A DNA stretch of 64,000 bases. Source: Tamarix chinensis (lineage: Eukaryota; Streptophyta; Magnoliopsida; Caryophyllales; Tamaricaceae). A model generated the notes under the pieces. The model ran no database searches. It was not told the origin of the DNA and saw only the letters and a program-made list of their open reading frames with translations. Each line of letters opens with the position of its first letter. Position 1 is the stretch's first letter. The stretch spans positions 31,366,110-31,430,109 of the forward strand of contig CM060173.1 in the NCBI GenBank assembly GCA_030549775.1. The letters run 5' to 3'. The translations under genes were made by a program, and so were the position numbers. Shown here one piece after another: positions 20,968 through 33,805 of this stretch.

Positions 20968-22421
20968 TTTTGGTTGTCGAGAACCGGGTTTCGGTTAGAG
21001 ATTCGGTTCTCACGATCCTAAATGTTTTAAGCGAAAATGTATTTCACCTCCTTCAAGTGATTTTTATTATTATCCGGATTAGCTTGTGAGGATAGTGTGA
21101 TTGGGTAGTGTAAGTGGCCTTGTGATTTGCTGTTATAATTATATTTTTTTTATATGTGATTAGTTGTGATTGTACATGCTTGATTTGTGTTAACTCTGTA
21201 TTTTGTGTGTTGTGATTACTATAGTTTGGTAATTAGTTTGCTCCTAAGGGGGTAGTGACCCCACTAGGTTAACCCTAGTCTTGTAGGTTTTGTGGATCAA
21301 AAACCTTAAGGTATACCTTATCGGATATAGGGTGATGTGACATAAATAGTAACCTATTTTGATTGAGTAATTTTACTTTTGAGTTCTAGGAAATTTAGGT
21401 TTGAAACCCTGATAGTGATGTTTAAGTAGATATATCATTTCAATTGGGAGACATTTAGAATTGTGATAATGTTAAGGTTGAGGTTTAGATAGAGGTGTTT
21501 GTTTTTGTAATCAAGGTGTAGGGTGCCTAATTTACCATAGTGATTTAATGATGCAGTATAACTTTCATTTTGGGTCTATATCTAGTTTTCATCAGTTATC
21601 ATTGAATCACAGGTTGTTTCCGTTTTGTATTTTGTGTTAGTAGTTTTAGCATTAGTGTATGAAGATCCTTCTTCGTAAAGTAGACATATTTTTCTTTTTA
21701 GTCGCTCGTGAGTGATAGTGTATTAAGTTTTGTCTTGTATGAGGAGAACCATGAAAGAATTGCAGATAAATAAAAATTATGGGCTCGAATGTGGTAGTTG
21801 CCATAGCAGTAACATTTTCAAATTTAAGTGTCTAGACTCTCATGGTTATAGCATAGATTAGAGAGCTTGTTACTGAAGTATTTTGGGGTGGAAATATCCT
21901 TTGACCTAGGTATATATGGTTGGTGTTTTTGGAGGACCTTTTGTGACTCGTTAAGCTAAGTATTAGCCTTGTTTTCTTGTATAATGCCATAGAGACAACT
22001 CTTTGTGTAAGGTTTTATGTGTGTATTATGTGCCGGTGGTGTTATTTAAATGGTGTAATCTTTAGAATTTTGTTCCTTTATTCTTTTTAAACTTCATGTT
22101 ACACTTTTGTTATTCCCTTGTAAGACCTTATTCTAAAGGATAATATTTTTGTAAATTGTTTTGACTTTAAATATGTATTTCTCCCTGGTTTGAATTCTAT
22201 GGTATTTGATTTGCTAAGCATTGATTCTCCTTTTTTTTTATTCCACCTCCTATTCCTTTTTTTGTTTTGTTTCGACTTTGCTTTGTTTTGTTCCGTGAAC
22301 ATTGTTTTATTTTCCTCGGATTTACTTTTAACCTATTTATTGCGGTCAATGTTTTATTCAATCGTTTTGCCAAGTTTCCTCTACCTAAGTTTTCCCGAAC
22401 TTCGGGGACGAAGTTCCTTTT
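20968..22421 (+). other. LARD internal region, non-coding
   Basis: About 1.45 kb between primer site and polypurine tract. It is T-rich, lacks long reading frames and shows no gag, protease or RT motif. It may hold packaging signals, but none is recognisable. Confidence 0.8.
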
Positions 22422-22435
22422 TAAGGGGGTAGTGA
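22422..22435 (+). promoter_or_regulatory. LARD polypurine tract
   Basis: TAAGGGGGTAGTGA directly before the 3' LTR; primer for plus-strand synthesis. It resembles the GypA tract. Confidence 0.85.
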
Positions 22436-25400
22436 TGTAATACCCCGTATTTTTAAAATTCAAATTTATTAAGCTTAATGATTTTATTAGCGTAATTTGA
22501 TGTAAATAATTAACTATTCTAATTTCGTTTCGTTTTACAGATTTATCGATGATTTCGAATTCATAATTGAGTGTAATTAATCATTGTCGTTGCGAATCAT
22601 TCTAGACAAATTCGTTCACGACAGTGATTTTATTATATTCTTATGATTTCGATCTTCGGTTAAAAATATATATTCCCGTTCTTTCTCGTATTTTGGGTTT
22701 TAATATTTTTAATTCGTTTTCGATTATATCTTCGGCATGTGTTTACGACTTTGTTTTAAAGTTATATTTCGTTAATGAAATATATTATTTAATTATAGAA
22801 TTTCTGTTTAAATAGTTAAAATTATTTTAATAATTTTATCCGTAGAAAATATTTCCGACTTTAAATTTATTCGTTTTCGGTAATCTTTAATATTTTTTTT
22901 GGAAAGTTTTAAATTAAAAAGATTTTTGGAGTTTATTTATGAAATTCCTTCTGGAATTAATTCTCTTTCGTTTTATGCGTTTTGGTTTACGGAAAACCGA
23001 TTTCGGAAATTATTAAAATTAGTCTTGATTTAGTAGAATTTGACTTAAACATTTTATTATATACTTTTAAATAATTTTTTTAGGTCTTATAATACATTTC
23101 CGTAAATAATATAAATTTTGTATTCGTTATTAAATCCTTCCGAAAATGGTTTCAAAATTTTTTATATAGCCTTTTTACTAATTTTAGGCGTTCGGATCAT
23201 TTCGAAATAATTTTTGTTTTATAAATTTTAAATAAAATCTTCTAGTAATAATTTTAAAACTTTGATATTTTATTTTATGGATATTTGTAAAAAAAAAAAA
23301 AAATAAAAAAAAAAAAAAATAAAAAAAAAAAAAACCCAGCCCGACCGGTGCCCCCTCCCCCTTTTTCTTTTCCCTCTCCTCTCCCTTCTCTTATCTTCCC
23401 CTTACCCCGTCGACCACTGTTCCCGCAACCCGAAACCCTAGCCTCCCTCGCCCCTCTCCATCTCCCAGCTCCTCCTCTCTGCTCCTCCGTCGTCGACCAT
23501 CGACTTCCAACCGCCGACCACCGCCGTCAGCCGCTGTAGCAGCAGCTGCAACCGATGCAGCACCACAGCCACGCAGGAGCAGCGGCGGTAGCAGGCCGCA
23601 ACAGCGACGAGCCACGCAGCTCGTGCCACCGTCCGGCTCCGGCGAGCGCCGTTGACCACCGGCGAGCAACCCCCGGGCCCCAACGAAGCTTCCCCGGCCT
23701 TCCTTTGCCCCGATTCGTCGGTTTTTCGTTTGGTATAATTTCCGAAAAACCCTAACCTTATTTTGATTAATTGGGTATGGATTGGCTTGTAAAAAGCCAA
23801 ATTGATTGTTTGTTTATATATGTATATGCTGTAAGATTGATTTGGATAGGTTAATTGTGTGGTTGTGTTGGAATTTTGGAAAAATTGGATTTTTAGCCGG
23901 GTTATGCCCAAATTTTTCGGATCCGTCCGTTTTCGCGATTTCGGACAAATTAATTATACAATATGTTTTAAAATGTACCCAATTTCATTTTAAAACCGTC
24001 AATTTGAGAAATTTATGCAGGATTTATCGGAATTTGATTCCTAGGTCAAATTTTGGGTGTAATGAAATTGGGTCGTATAATTGAGCCGTTCCGCTCAATT
24101 GATTTTATAATATTGTTTAAAATGTATTTAATTTTATATTGGAAGTGTCGATTTGGAAAAATTATGCGTAATTTATCGAAATTGAATTTTTAGGTCAAAA
24201 CCCCCGCGGGTTTAAATTGGATTTTGTGATTGGGTTATTTTATTCAATTGACTATATAAATCACATTAGAATATGTTTAATTACATTTCCGAACCGTCAA
24301 TTGATATGTTTTAGCAAGAATTAATCGGATTTGTGTTCCGGGCTCAAAAACCCTAATTGTGCTAAATTGGGTATTTCCTTTATTGATTTTGATCAATTGA
24401 TTATTTGATATGTTATAAAATGTGTTTAATTGTATTTCTAAACATTTAATTTGATTAAATTTATAGAATTTTACCGAATTGCATTTTCGGGCCTAAAACC
24501 CTAGATTTAAGTAAGATTACGAGATTGAGTATTTGTATAATTGTTTTTCTAAAGTTAGATTTATAGAAGTAGTTGAAATGATCCTAATTACCTTCTAATA
24601 CCTTTAAATTGTAATTAATTGATTTGAATTACTTGAGTTGTATCATGGGCTTTAAAACCCTAATTTTAAAAATGGATTGTTTGGAATTGGTTAATCGGAA
24701 GATTGTTTTGTTGAAATTGATTATCTGGATTTATCTAAAATTAGTTTAATTGTATTTTAAAACTATCAATTTGAGGTAATCAAAGTAATTTGGTTGATTC
24801 GTAATTAGGCATTTAAAACCCTAATCTTTGGGGATGATTTTGTAGAATTAATTTTGCTATGTGTAGTTTATCTAATCGATTTCTATCGGGTCTAGGAAAG
24901 CTTTCTCGTGGACCCACGAACTAGGGATCCCTCTCCCTCTCATTTCGCTTAGCTAACTTCGGATCCAGGTAAGTCTCTACTTACCCCTACCTGTGGGTGT
25001 TTAGTAAGGGCGTAACTAAGGCCGTCTGTGTGTAGTACATGTTTTTACTTGCCATGGATGCCTCGTATGGTTATATGTTGTATCATGTGTATGTTATATG
25101 TTCTACTGTGTAGTGCAGCATGGAACCAAGGTACGTTCCCGTGCTCTTGTCTGTATGTACTAATATGGTATGGTACAAAGATGAGGTGGTGTGATGTGAC
25201 ATGCATGCTAGGTGTTTTGATGGGGAATTGTGGAGTGGGGGATTTGAAAGAGAAAAATAAACAACTAAGATAACCAAAGGGAAGTATGCTGGTTGACATA
25301 AGTATGGATGACCTAAGGAATTCATAATTGGGAGATGATGAGGAAAAGGGGGAATTGAATAAAAGGGGAGAGTGGGAGAAACTAATGTTGCATGGGAAAA

Positions 25401-27350
25401 CTAGGGTTTGCATGAGAATGATAGGGTTGGCATGGTGGAAATGATAGGGTTTGCATGGGGAGATTAAGGTCCGCATGGGGGCGGACCATACGTATAAAAA
25501 GTTACATTGGGACGTGGGGAGACTAATGGAAAGTTTGTTTGGGAGTTTGGAGGCTCGAGGTGAGAAATAGTACGTGGGATAAATTAAGGGTACATAGGGA
25601 CCAACTAGGGTTTGGGAAGGAAACCCTAACTTAAGAAGGTGGAAAAAAAAAAGGAAGAAAATAATAAGAATAAACGAGGAGGAGTGAGGCATGAGGGAGA
25701 GTCGAGTCTGTGAGTCATGATTTGGGTTTTTAACAGTTTTGGACGGAGAATAGTACGTGGAGTATTATCAAGGTATGGAGGAGACAAAATTAAGGTTTGG
25801 AGTGATCAACTCTGGGTCGTTGTGATTAAGTAGGGTTGGAGTAGCTAATTGTGATTTGTCGAGGATAATTAAGGTTTGGGATGGCTAAGTATGGTTGTTA
25901 TGGTAAAATAGGGTTAAAAGTGGTCAACCACGGGTTGGTGTGGACAATTAGGGTTGGTTATGATTGCTTAGAGTTGTTTGGTGTTATCATGTGTATTTAT
26001 GGACTAAAGTGTAGTTATGAATGTGTGATTTTATTTGTTGTGACGTGTATAGTATAAAGAGAATGATTTATGCATGTCAATGGTGTGATGTAATTTAATA
26101 AGACATTGATAAGACATTAATTACGTAAAGTGAAAGATGTCGAGCCGAGCCTGCGATCCGGTCCACCGGCTATAATAGTGGATCAGAGGCGTTCTGCCCT
26201 GTGCGATATTTCCGGTCCACCGGCTATAATAGTGGATCAGAGGCGTTTTGCCCTGTGCGTATATTTCCGGTCCACCGGCTATAATAGTGGATCAGAGGCG
26301 TTCTGCCCTGTGCGATATTTCCGGTCCACCGGCTATAATAGTGGGGGTTTTCGCGCTCGACAAACCAAACTTATAAGTTAATCCATGGGAAAGATACTAA
26401 GTACTTAAAGCGAAACACCATGTGAGTCGGGGGCTGCGATCCGGTCCACCGGCTATAATAGTGGATCAGAGGCGTTTTGCCCTGTGCGTATATTTTCCGG
26501 TCCACCGGCTATAATAGTGGATCAGAGGCGTCCTGCCCTGTGCGATATTTTCCGGTCCACCGGCTATAATAGTGGGGCTCCCGCACTCACATGGGTTAAT
26601 GAAGAAATGTGTGGAATGGACTTATTACTATTTATGAGAATAAAAGGACAAAGTACCGAGGAAACATTCACCGCTTTCTTGCATGTTATTGTATGTGGTC
26701 TATGTGCTGAACTTGTAATATATGTCCTAAGTGCTGGCCTTAGCTCGTCTGTCATACTATGAGTGTATGGCGAGACTCATGCTGTGGGTTGTGAGTATGT
26801 ATGTTATTGTATTAACGTATTGTACTATAATTTAATATGCGCTTGATGAGATCTTTCTTATAAGATAAGGTAGCGAGACTTACTCAGTACTGGACCCGTA
26901 CTGATACTACACTGATTGAATGGGTCCTGTGATGATCCACTAATGGTGGGGAGCAGACCTCTTGTGCAGGTTGATACTGAGTTGGGGTGGAAGACTTGCC
27001 TTGAGTGAGTAGGCGATCCGGATTTTTATTTTCGGGATTTGTTTTGTTTAATTGTATTTACCCTTGAAAGTTTGCAAGTATTGTATTTAGATTTCTAAAG
27101 GTTTTGTAATTGACTTTAAATTTCTCGGACTCTGTTAAGCGGTTACTATTCGGATTTAATTGTTTGATTGGATTTAAAATTCAGATTTAATTGTTTGACA
27201 GGTTTTAGCCTTGCATCTAACATGAGATAGATGGTGGACATTTATCTTGTGTTAGATGTGGCGGTAACATTTCCCAAATTCGCTCCTAGCTTCCGCTTTA
27301 ATCTTTCAAAATTTTTTTTTTTTTCAGGAGTGAAATTTGGGGGTGTTACA
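22436..27350 (+). repeat. LARD 3' LTR
   Basis: Starts TGTAATACCCCGTA and ends GGGGGTGTTACA. It is near-identical to the 5' LTR with the same sections; the A-rich tract near 23,289-23,334 differs in register. The matching donor and acceptor words fall at 24,969 and 27,327. Confidence 0.95.
26158..26575 (+). repeat. iterated hairpin arrays of the LARD 3' LTR
   Basis: The same seven CCAC...GTGG units as in the 5' LTR, offset by 6,398 bp, in a group of four and a group of three. Confidence 0.95.
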
Positions 27351-27355
27351 TCCTC

Positions 27356-27772
27356 TCATATAAGGTGCCATCTTGATGCTAGCGTGGTAACTATTGTTGT
27401 AAGAGAACTCGATCAAGTCCAGACGAACTTTCCAACTTTCCTAAAGTCTAATATGCATGCTCAAAGCATATCTTCCAAGTTCTAAATGGCCCTCTCTCTA
27501 TATAACCGTCCATGGTTGAGTGGAAAGTAGTGCTCATCTTTAATTGAGTACAAAAGGTGGCTTGCAACATCTACCAAAAATGTGACAAGAACCTAGAGTC
27601 TCGATCGGACACAATGTTCTTCAGGACTCCGTGTGCTTTCTATAGGTGTTGGCTAGTTGCTCCATATTCCATGTTGCCTTCGTTGGTATAAACAAGGCTG
27701 ACTTAGTTAGATGGCCCATAACAACTCAAATAGAATCAAATCCACAATAAGTCCTCAAAAGACCAACCATGA
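27356..27772 (-). pseudogene. GypA integrase core
   Basis: The minus-strand reading shows VGLLRTYCGFDSI, HLTKSALFIPTKATW and MEQLANTY, then VSDRDSRFLSHFW-type residues in a shifted frame, and a FHSTMDGYIER-like equivalent of FHPQTDGQSER. This is the catalytic core of a gypsy integrase. It is interrupted by stops and frameshifts. It joins 31,174 on one side and 16,038 on the other once later insertions are removed. Confidence 0.8.
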
Positions 27773-30700
27773 TATAACACTCCTATTTTTCACTATTAAA
27801 AATTTTGTTTAAAACATTGTGGAAGCTTAAAATATACCTAGGAAAAACGGAGTATTATCGCTATGTCTAACATAAGATAGAAATTTTCCACCTACCCCAC
27901 ATCAAATACAAGGCTAAAACCAACCAAAATATTTAAAATAATAAAGTTCATGAATAAAATATTATATAAATAAATTAAAAGATTGTTTACATCGAAAGAC
28001 CTTAACGGTGACCACATCATTACAAAACACAAGTAGATAGAAATACGGGGATATTATAAAATGAGATTTGGGTATGACCCTAAAAATCAAAACCATGGTA
28101 TGCTATGAACCTAACAAAAATCTTAAATTGTCCTTGCTCTCAAGCCTCGACCTAACTGAGGTAGGCCCTCTAGTGGTCATTCCTTAAGACCTATATATGA
28201 CCCTCTACTTGTGAGAATGAGCAGGTGACTAGCAAATGGGCTCATTAGTATGCTATGTATTGAGTAAGCTAAGTTTCTCCCTCAATGTGAACAAAAGTAT
28301 ACAAATTATACCGTACATGGATATAAAATATAACATGCATCATGATAAAGCCATATATAAAGTTAAGAATAGATTTAGACATGCTATCATGCATAACTCA
28401 AACAATGCAGTATATGTCATGCTTGGTTTCACATTATCATCACATAGGAACTCACACATGTAATAGTAGATAAAATCCAATTAACCACTCCGATTATTCC
28501 CAATGGCTCAATCCTTAAGGCGTACCATTTTCTTCTTCATATGCAACATAGATCAATCATTTAACCATCATTCCATTTAATAACTAATCAATCATTTAGG
28601 CCATTAACCAAGTGTACAAACTAGCTTCTATCCTTTTCAATTGTTCGTACCATTACTTCCATCCTTATTCAATTATTAACCATTTACTAGGTCATCATTC
28701 ATATTTTATCAACCACTTACTTATCATCCATATTTTATTATCATAGAGCGATGGATTGTATATGCCCCATGGTCTCACATATCATGAAAGCCTATCCAAA
28801 TAAGGGACATAAAGTCCAAACTGAAGCCAATCACCAAGCGGACATAAGTCCAAGACAAAGTCAACTAATACGGACAAATGTCCAGGCCTAAGATAACCAC
28901 CTAGGTAACTAGACCCTTTAGTATCAATACCCCTTAATACATTATTAGTGTCAAGAGTTGGTAAGACCTCTTAGGATCCCGTCCAAAGGTAGACTAACCT
29001 CCGATAGCTAATCAAGGATCGGGTAACCCAAACCTATACCCAACTTGATTGTCATTTGCCTTACATGATTATTATATTATTCATAAGGATATATGATCAC
29101 ATAAAGCCCATACAAAGGGAAGAAAGGTAATTTCCATATTTTTTCCATATCAATCCTTTTTCTTTCAATTTTTCCAACCATGTGGGTTACCATTAATCCT
29201 TATACCATATTACTCATATCTTCTTATCATTTTATTCAAGCCCATGTTGAGCTTCATTTCTCTTTTCTCAATATCACCAGTTATTGTAAGTGAAATAACT
29301 ATTTAACCTTTATATTACTCATAGAGCATGTCATAAATTATGATCCATTTTAATCCTTTCATTATTCCAATAATCCATGACAAATATGTAGTTTATCCCA
29401 TTAATAATCATAGTATAGTCTCAAAGCCTAACTAAGCAAAAGGAAACAAACCATACAAACCGGTCAAACAAGTTAATCGGTTTAACCTAACTAGTCGACC
29501 GATTTAGGTTGACCATCCAATAGGTTTGACTCAACCAAACCTTACTTTTACGCAAACCAATAGATTGGTTTGGGGAAACTAGTCAAGTGTTCATAGACTA
29601 ATCAATTGGTTCTACCTAATCAGTCGATGGGAGAGAGTAAGGTCAAGGTCTCTGTAGGCTTACCAGTCGATGGGTTGGCTCAACTAGTTGATTATTTTAG
29701 GAACCCAATAATCGGTTTGACCTAACTAGTTGATCAATTTGCCTTAACATAACACTAAACCATTAATGTCATGCAGATTCTTACATATAAATCATCTTTA
29801 ACCACATTAAAACATGTATCAACATAATCCAGTACATTTCCAACCTAATTGACTTGCATTTCATAAAATGGAATCACCATACTCTATTATTATCACTTTC
29901 CATGCTTTTTACTCAAATAATGCCATCTAACCCTCCAAACCACTTATGAAGGTTGCATATACTCATGCCAACATGTAGAAATCAACTTAAAGGAACACAT
30001 AACATGAAGGAATACAAATTAAAAATTTTAGAAGTAAGAATCACTTGCTTGATGTAGGAAAAATCACCTTTAAACTCAGAAATTCTAGCTATGAAATTCT
30101 CAGATTTTCAAGCCTTAAAACTATAAATCTTAAACTCAGAAATTCACACCAAATATTTTAAACTTTTGAACTTAAAATAGAAGGAAAAGAAAGAACATAC
30201 CAACTTAAGGAAAAAATATGAAAGTGCTCAGCTGAATCACTCAATATTTTTCTCAAATCTAACTCTTCCATGCTTAATAATTTTTTTTTTAAAAAAAAGA
30301 AAGAGCTAAAGACAGGACTAGAAGAGTGTAAGAAAATCGATTGCAAGGCTCAAAGTGTGGAAATAGGAAAGGTGAATATAAGACTTAGAGATTACAATGG
30401 ATGAAGGAAAAGATGCATAAAAGGGATGATTTGGGCTATTTATAGCTAACTAATCGAAGAGAATCACCAAGGGTTCAAGTAAAATTCAAAAACCCAAAAA
30501 TTTACCATTTGAGTTTGAGCTAAATGGAAAGAATTATTCCAATATATGTTTACCTATTCTCCAAAGCTCAAATGGTGTTTCTAGATAATGCAAGTCAATT
30601 AAGCTAGAATTAGCAGAGACAAGAGAAGTAACGAAAGGTCAGTATGGAAGGAATCTTCCAGATTCTCAGAGTCATGCCTAAGATCAAAGTATTGATCTTA

Positions 30701-31173
30701 GAAATGTGCATAGAAGAGAGATAGAAGAAGACAAGGCTGAGGTCATCTCTTCCCCTTAATTATGCCAATTAACCTCCAGATTGATATGAAATAATATTTC
30801 ATGCTAAAAACCTCATGAAAATGGTTAGAAATATTTTGCAGTATAAAAGATTTTGCAAAAAATAAAGTTCGAAAAATATGACTAGCTTGACAAACTAGTC
30901 AATAGGTTTAGTCCTACTAGTCTACTATTCTACAAACAAGTCGATCAGTTTCTCCCAACTAATCGATCGATTTAGTCGAGAAAACCTAATTTACTATAAG
31001 GATAAACCAATCACTCAGTTCATGGAACTAGTTGATTGATTTGGCTAAAAAACTCAATAAACTCCATTTTTTAACATGATTTCAAATCACTTTGCCTTAA
31101 ACCAAATCATAACATTAAATTAAAATCAATGGTTCAAAAATTTCAAGTATTTACAAAAATTTGGGGTATTACA
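27773..31173 (-). mobile_element. solo LTR F in GypA integrase
   Basis: On the minus strand it starts TGTAATACCCCAAA at 31,173 and ends GGAGTGTTATA at 27,773. The flanks are CATGA (27,768-27,772) and CACGA (31,174-31,178), a 5-bp duplication with one mismatch. GypA integrase reads across the two sides, so this is a solo LTR. It resembles the GypA LTRs. It lacks the CCAC/GTGG array but has three GGAC...GTCC hairpins at 28,805-28,883. Confidence 0.85.
28805..28883 (-). repeat. iterated GGAC/GTCC hairpins in LTR F
   Basis: GGACATAAAGTCC (28,805), GGACATAAGTCC (28,840) and GGACAAATGTCC (28,872), spaced 35 and 32 bp. They lie ~1.03-1.11 kb from the LTR 3' end, the place occupied by CCAC/GTGG arrays in related LTRs. 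Confidence 0.8.
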
Positions 31174-31671
31174 CACGAAGTCTATAGATATACTGTCCTA
31201 CTTCCATTTGGAAACTTCAAGTGGTTGCACTATCCCTACCAACCTCTTATGCTTGATATTAACATTCTGATAGGTCAAATATCGGGCAATAAATTCTGCC
31301 ACTTCTTACTTCATGTGCAATCACCAATATACCTTATTCAGATCGTTATATAGCTTGTCCCCCTTACGGTAGATAGAATAAGTAATACAATGTCCTTCCT
31401 TAAGGATCCTTCTCTTAAGCTCAACACACCCCCATAGTATACACCATCTACTAGGATACCTGATATTATCATTCTCGTAGATTTGGAATCCTTAACCTCT
31501 ACCTTCTACAATACTAGTCTGAATCCTCTCAAGTTTAACATCACCAAGTTGATTAGCTCATATCTCCTTGAATATTGAAGGTGTAATTGTGAGTGCACTC
31601 ATTCTTACCTCTAGACTACTAATAGTGATTAGTTCAAACTCCAACTTCCTCATTTCTTGGCATAAATGATC
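31174..31671 (-). pseudogene. GypA integrase zinc-binding region
   Basis: Minus-strand reading LCQEMRKLEFELITISSLEV, then a RRILKEGHCITYSIYRKGDK-type HHCC region (LYNDLNKVYW), EVAEFIARYLTYQ, HKRLVGIVQPLEVSKWK and ISIDFV. This is the linker and zinc-binding N-terminus of a gypsy integrase, ending where solo LTR F was inserted. Stops are present. Confidence 0.85.
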
Positions 31672-32391
31672 TATAAGCTTGTGACTCATATTTGGTGTGT
31701 AGAATAGCTTGGATTGGTGTGCAAAGTGTTTCGGAGGAATTTGGAGTAGAACTATGAGCTGTTATTGAAATATGTAGATAGTTTACCTTGAATAAATTGA
31801 AATTTGGAAATTTGCGGAACATGAAAGTTATAGATCTTTCTGTTATCTTTCCAACTCATAAAGAATCAGCTAAATCGGAGATTAGATGAAGAAGTTGTGG
31901 CCAAAATATTAAAGATTGTCAAAGTTGGAAATAAACACGGGGGACCGTATTCGTGAAACACGATCCGTGTTTTTTCATCAGGAAAATGTGTCCTATTTTT
32001 GTGGGAGGCCGAGAGATAGAAAATAAACACGGTGGTACCATTTTTATTAAAACGGTCTGTGTTTTTTGGTTTTTTTGCTCTGCCTCGATTTTTGCTAATG
32101 ACAGTTTTGTATAGTATAAATACCATGAGATTAGAACCCTAATTACTTGAGCTTCGTCTTCTTCACCTATTGAGTTATCTGGTAATTCCTTGATGAATGG
32201 AGTGATTTATGTGATAATTTCTTTGATTCTTTATAATCATAGTTACTTCACATCAATAAGATCATCTGTTTTCCTAATATGTGTTCTTGAGTGTTCTTCT
32301 CTTCTCAATTCTTGTGTGATCTAATTAATTCTAATTAGATCTTATTTTACCAAATTAGTATCGATCCACAACATGATCTGATAACATGATC
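31672..32391. mobile_element. ~0.7-kb insertion in GypA pol, LTR-like fragment
   Basis: Separates RNase H from the integrase zinc-binding region. ATGATC occurs at both junctions (31,666-31,671 and 32,386-32,391), a possible target duplication. Inside, AACATGAAAGTTATAGATC, CTTTCCAACTCAT and ACACGG/CCGTGT pairs are of a kind I associate with plant gypsy LTRs. TTAGTATCGATCC near 32,355 resembles a decayed primer site. The element family is uncertain. Confidence 0.5.
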
Positions 32392-32399
32392 ATGTCTAA

Positions 32400-32800
32400 G
32401 GAATGTGACATCTTTCAGCTAAGTGCATCTCCCACTACATTGGCCTTACCCTCATGGTAGGAAAATTCCAAGTCATAATCCTTGACCAACTCCAAGCATC
32501 GAATTTGTCTCAAATTCAACTTCCACTTGCTGAAGATATATTTGAGGCTCTTATGGTCAGTGTAGAAATTACACTGAACTCCACAAAGATCATTCTTTTA
32601 GATCTTAAAGGAGAACACTACCAAAACAAGCTCTAAGTCATGTGTCGGGTAACTCTATTCATGTAGCTTTAGTTGTCAAAAAGAATAAGCCACTACTCTT
32701 CCGTGTTACATCAGTACGTAACCTAGACCATGCATATAAGCATCACTGTACACCTCAAAACCTTTAGACAGACTTGATAACATGAGAACTAGGGGTGAAT
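32400..32800 (-). pseudogene. GypA RNase H
   Basis: The minus-strand frame near 32,420-32,590 reads NFYTDHKSLKYIF, WKLNLRQIRCLELVKDYDLE and YHEGKANVVGDALS. These are the C-terminal hallmarks of gypsy RNase H (TDHKSLKYIF...HPGKANVVADALSRK). A stop replaces the Arg of SRK. The N-terminal part is decayed. Confidence 0.85.
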
Positions 32801-33720
32801 TCAAATGCCTCTTCATTTCCTATAAGGCTTCACTACACATCTCGTCCTACTAGCCTTCTTCCATAGTTGAGTCATCAGTCACACTATCTTGGAGAAATCT
32901 ACCACAAACCGATGGTAGTAATTGGGTAATCCTATAAAGTTGTGCACCTCCTTGATAGAAGCAGAGGCTAGCCATTCAGAAATGACTTGAATCTTAATAG
33001 GATCCACAACCACTGCATCCTTAAAGATTACATAACCAAGGAAAGCCACTTAGTCTTACCAAAACTCACATTCTGAGAGTCTAGTGTACAATTGGTATGA
33101 TCTTAGCAAGGCTAAAGTTTGCCTTAAATGATAGTCATGTATCTCTCGATCACTAGAGTAGATGAGGATGTCATCGATGAACATTATAATGAACTGGTCC
33201 AAGAATGGACTATATATCTAGTTCACAAGGGGCATGAAAGCTGTTGGCACATTATTAAGCCCGAAAGGCATTACTATGAACTCATAATAGTCATATCTTG
33301 TCCGAAAAGTAATCTTAGGATGTCTTGGTTTGCTTGCCTTAGTTGATGATTGGCTGATCGAAGAACAATCTTGTAGAATACCTTAGCTCCATTAATTTGA
33401 TCAAATAAGCCATCGATCCTTAGCAACGAATAATGGTTCTTGATCGTCACCTAGTTCAAACCTCAATAGTCGATGCACAACTTCAAGTTCTCATATTTAT
33501 TTCTTATAAATAGAATTGGCACTCTTGTGTTCTTTCATCTCTGTAAGTGCCATGCCATATGGGCCCTTAGATACTAACTCTATCCTTTGCAATACATCCA
33601 GGATGACCTCAACTTCTCGAATGGGTGGCGTTCCAGGAATATCCTCGAGAAATAATTCAAGATACTCATGGACCACTACTATTTACTCTATTACCTTAGT
33701 GTCTTGAACATTAAACAAGT
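32800..33720 (-). pseudogene. GypA reverse transcriptase
   Basis: Minus-strand pieces: VVHEYLELFLEDIPGTPPIR, then [31 protein letters not shown] residues, FIDDILIYS (catalytic DD at 33,170-33,181), VAFLGYVIFKDAVVVDP and VHNFIGLPNYYHRFVVDFS. The order is that of a complete gypsy RT. Frameshifts and stops occur throughout, and the stretch between PYGMA and the CIDY equivalent is damaged. Enzyme activity is excluded. Confidence 0.9.
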
Positions 33721-33805
33721 AGAGTGGATACCCTTTATGAACAAGATTGCTCATCGTGATTGCTGATACAATCCTTACAGAGGGATTGGGATCACACATC
33801 TAATA

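Larger units (their letters stand above)
16039..27350 (+). mobile_element. LARD-like non-autonomous LTR retrotransposon, recent insertion
   Basis: An 11,312-bp element with TG...CA LTRs of 4,914 bp (16,039-20,952) and 4,915 bp (22,436-27,350). The interior is only 1,483 bp. TCCTC flanks both sides (16,034-16,038 and 27,351-27,355), a perfect 5-bp duplication. It has a tRNA-iMet primer site and a polypurine tract but no gag or pol. The LTRs stay in register at an offset of 6,397, rising to 6,398 after an A-rich tract, and the only difference I see is in that tract. The insertion is therefore young. It sits in GypA integrase. It must move with proteins from a partner. Confidence 0.95.
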
